64,000 nt of DNA from Engraulis encrasicolus (taxonomy: Eukaryota > Chordata > Actinopteri > Clupeiformes > Engraulidae). The DNA lies in contig NC_085868.1 in the NCBI RefSeq assembly GCF_034702125.1, positions 43,325,616 through 43,389,615 of the forward strand. The letters run 5' to 3'. Made by a program: the position numbers and the translations under genes. Numbering within the stretch: position 1 is the first letter of the stretch; each line of letters opens with the position of its first letter. The notes under the pieces were generated by a model, which did no database searches, was not told where the DNA came from, and was given only the letters and a program-made list of their open reading frames with translations. Of this stretch, positions 61,726 through 64,000 are shown piece by piece.

Positions 61726-61982
61726 ACATGATTATGTGATCAAAACAATTTACCAGGAAAAGAGAGGAATAATGAAAGGAACATTCTAGTGAATGACATT
61801 TTTTGCTCTGCTAGTCGTCTTCTGTTTTATGACTCAGTCTTTTTCCATACTGATAATGCCCAGAATGAGGCTGGAAACCTCAAAACTGTTTGGTTGATGT
61901 CATGTCATGCCTACAAGGAGGTATACTTCTGTACAGGTACATGGGTGGTGTATTGTTTTTTAAACCAAAGGTCACATTGATG

Positions 61983-63545
61983 TAGCCAGGCCGTGCCCTC
62001 CTAGTGACGCAACAGCATCAACGTTGCTACCAGTCAGGGCCTCGTTTCCCGATAACAATGATTCTTAGCCTTACGTGTGTCGTTAACCAGTGATCCTACG
62101 AATGTTCTTAGATTTCCTACGACTGTTTCCCAAAGACGTACATGCACGCGCGTGCACAGCCTCTAAGATCATTCGTAGCGTCGCTCTTAAGGATCGCTGT
62201 CCACATATGTGGTGCTGAAGTGTCCTCGGAGTGAACTGCGCCGTCATGCTGCTAAACCATTTACAAAATGTAAGGCGTGTGTCAGTATGAAAAGTTGTTT
62301 TCTATAAGGGTGGGACTACATTTGTAGCAGTTTGCAACTATCGACAGGAGTCATTGTTGGCAAATGAAATAAAAAGCACACACACAATGAAATCATGAAA
62401 AACCATGAGATACCGTGCGTAATATTTAAGAAGACAAGTAGGCCTAGGAGTTTCAAATTGGGATGCGCATTTTGGGAGCAAAGTAAGCCTACCGCGGGCT
62501 CAAGGTTTTAACAACTGTGAGGAACATTTTGTACGGCAGTCTGCTGGTATTAAAACAAAAAATCTACACGAATCCCCGTCGCTGCCTTTTTTATGTCATA
62601 GTTTACCCTAGCCTACAACTGTCGTGTCTTTTCTGCGTCGCCTTCCCTTTCTTAGAGTAGTAGGCCTACTTGAAAATGAAAGAGTGCGCAACGACTCGCT
62701 GACCGTTTTTTTTTTTTTTTTTTTATGTTTCGGTAGTGCCCTTCCGACATCACCACTCTTGTCTCTGGTCGCCGAAGCCCCCTATTTATTTTGCGTGTGG
62801 ATGCCTTGTTCTTGTTCACGAAGCACCCACACAAATTATGATTGATCACAGTTTAATAATGCCCTGATTTATCAAACACAGCTGAACTATTTTACTGCCT
62901 GTAAAATATTTTCCAAACACATTTCTTTTCTTTTATACACTTACACAATTAATGTTACCTTCTTATTTTCGTTACAGTGTCAACTGTGGTGTCATGATAT
63001 TTACACTCCCGTCTTAAAACATCAACTTGAAGCGCAAGTTTCCTATTTTCCTGTGGGTGTCTCCACTGTGCCATGCAACTCGCGTCTTAAAACTGCAATC
63101 TTATGCGCAAGTTTCTTCTTTTCCCTTCATATCCTGTGGGTGTCTCCACTGTGCCATGCCGTTACGATCAATCTTAGCGCGTTAAGACTACTCCAGATCA
63201 CTCGTAGATTTATCTTAGAGTTACGTGTCAACCTGCGATGGTTCTTTGCTAAGTTGGCTTTGGGAAACGCTCCGTGAGCTCTACGATGGTGTTACGTGTG
63301 AACTTAAGTAGCACGTAGCGTTAAGTAGTACTTAAGGCCCTTTCGGAAACGAGGCCCAGGTCAAGAGTCAATGCAAGTACTTTCTGAGTTCCTGCAAATA
63401 CGGGAACTCCTCCCACTTTGTTGGGAAGCAAACAATCATTACCAAACCAAGGGAGGCCATTTTGGAAATGCTGTTTGGGAAATGTTAATTGTTATGCTCT
63501 TGGTCAGACCAAGTCTCGAAGAGATTTGAAAGTCGATGATAATCA
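61983..63545 (-). mobile_element. Second copy of the 60204-60461 repeat, split by a DNA transposon
   Basis: Left piece 61983-62037 ('tagccaggccgtgccctcctagtgacgc...gttgctaccagtcag') and right piece 63360-63545 ('gtcaagagtcaat...gttatgctcttggtcagacc...gaaagtcgatgataatcag') are consecutive parts of the repeat in reverse orientation. The join gives CAGTCAGGTCAAG, against TAGTCAGGCCAAC in the other copy. Confidence 0.7.
62038..63356. mobile_element. PIF/Harbinger-type element, 1.32 kb, CAG target duplication
   Basis: It starts GGCCTCGTTTCCCGATAAC and ends GGCCCTTTCGGAAACGAGGCC; the outer 12 bp (GGCCTCGTTTCC / GGAAACGAGGCC) are perfectly inverted. CAG lies outside on both sides (62035-62037 and 63357-63359). 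A 3-bp duplication, TWA or CWG, is typical of PIF/Harbinger. Inner ends share Y-rich text with ACGTGT/CTTAAG words. No transposase or MYB-like frame is visible, so it is non-autonomous. A T20 run is at 62706-62724. Confidence 0.75.
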
Positions 63546-63560
63546 GATTGTTGTGCACTG

Positions 63561-64000
63561 ATCAGTGGAATTTCATTTAAGGTTTGTAACTAAAGGGAAA
63601 GGTATGGAATAATCAGGGCATTAGTGCTGCTAACAGCTACATGAGTGGAAATTTGTTGGAATTAGCTATTAATCCTATGTAGTGAGCGACTCAACATAAA
63701 ATTAAGTCAGTAGATTAGATTGCAATTAACATTCCAAATTCATTGAGTTACAATTCCAAGAACAACAAAAGTTCATTAAAGAACACACTGCCCCTGCCCC
63801 ATATTATATTTTTGATAGTGGTGTAACTAATAATTAAGTAAGCCAATAATCAACTTTCTCTTTTTCCCCTTGTTTCCTTTCTTTTCACATCACATCTTGG
63901 GTGTCTTGTTTCATCCATCTTTGAATCACCTTTTCCCCTTATTTCTGCCCCCGTTCCCCAACTCTCCCCGACTGTCAAACAGTCCCCACTCTCTCCAACT
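63561..64000. other. No recognisable feature
   Basis: AT-rich sequence turning C/T-rich at the right edge. No coding signal. Confidence 0.4.

Overview
The window reads as teleost fish nuclear DNA that is gene-poor and dominated by repeats. Reasons: very frequent long (CA/TG)n and (GA)n microsatellites; tRNA-derived SINEs of fish type; orphan LINE 3' ends; an L2-like reverse-transcriptase relic; many short DNA-transposon derivatives whose ends and target-site duplications (TSDs) can be read directly; and a THAP-domain exon and P2X7-C-terminus-like exons of kinds that are common in fish genomes. There are no bacterial-style operons, no rRNA and no stand-alone tRNA gene. Nearly all long open frames in the window are translations of microsatellites. 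I cannot name the species.

Layout. 1-7 kb: a 458-bp tandem repeat, a GA-rich minisatellite, a tRNA SINE, a small hAT-type MITE and a TTAA-flanked piggyBac-type MITE. 7.9-11.8 kb: one 3.9-kb hAT-type element with a perfect 8-bp TSD. 12.8-21.2 kb: a SINE, more MITEs and two larger members (1.77 and 1.34 kb) of a CAGGGCTGGACTGG-ended hAT-type family. 23.2-27.0 kb: a 3.8-kb element with about 670-bp inverted arms. 27.3-27.6 kb: a TA-flanked MITE. 29.17-31.58 kb: a piggyBac-type MITE split by a TA-flanked element. 32-41 kb: mostly unrecognised sequence with scattered MITEs, LINE tails and duplications. 41.9-44.9 kb: a repeat unit with inverted ends that holds a possible four-exon transcription unit and two strong palindromes.

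The protein-coding signal is concentrated at 46.1-52.3 kb. A THAP-type zinc-finger gene (+ strand) has an in-frame stop and lacks its central region. A P2X7-C-terminus-like three-exon gene (- strand) carries two single-base frameshifts. Both look like decayed members of lineage-expanded fish families. 54.6-58.1 kb is a 3.5-kb TA-flanked element that appears to be a second, reversed member of the family found at 29-31 kb; it is swollen by a higher-order satellite, a Tc1-type end and a SINE. 59.3-60.1 kb is the L2-like RT relic. 60.2-63.6 kb has two copies of one repeat, the second split by a Harbinger-type element with a 3-bp CAG duplication.

The strongest results are those where nested insertions can be undone on paper and the flanks rejoin. 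The most open questions are the spliced unit at 42.2-44.3 kb, the origin of the long-arm element at 23-27 kb, and whether the two decayed genes are related. All family names rest on motif recognition without database searches.
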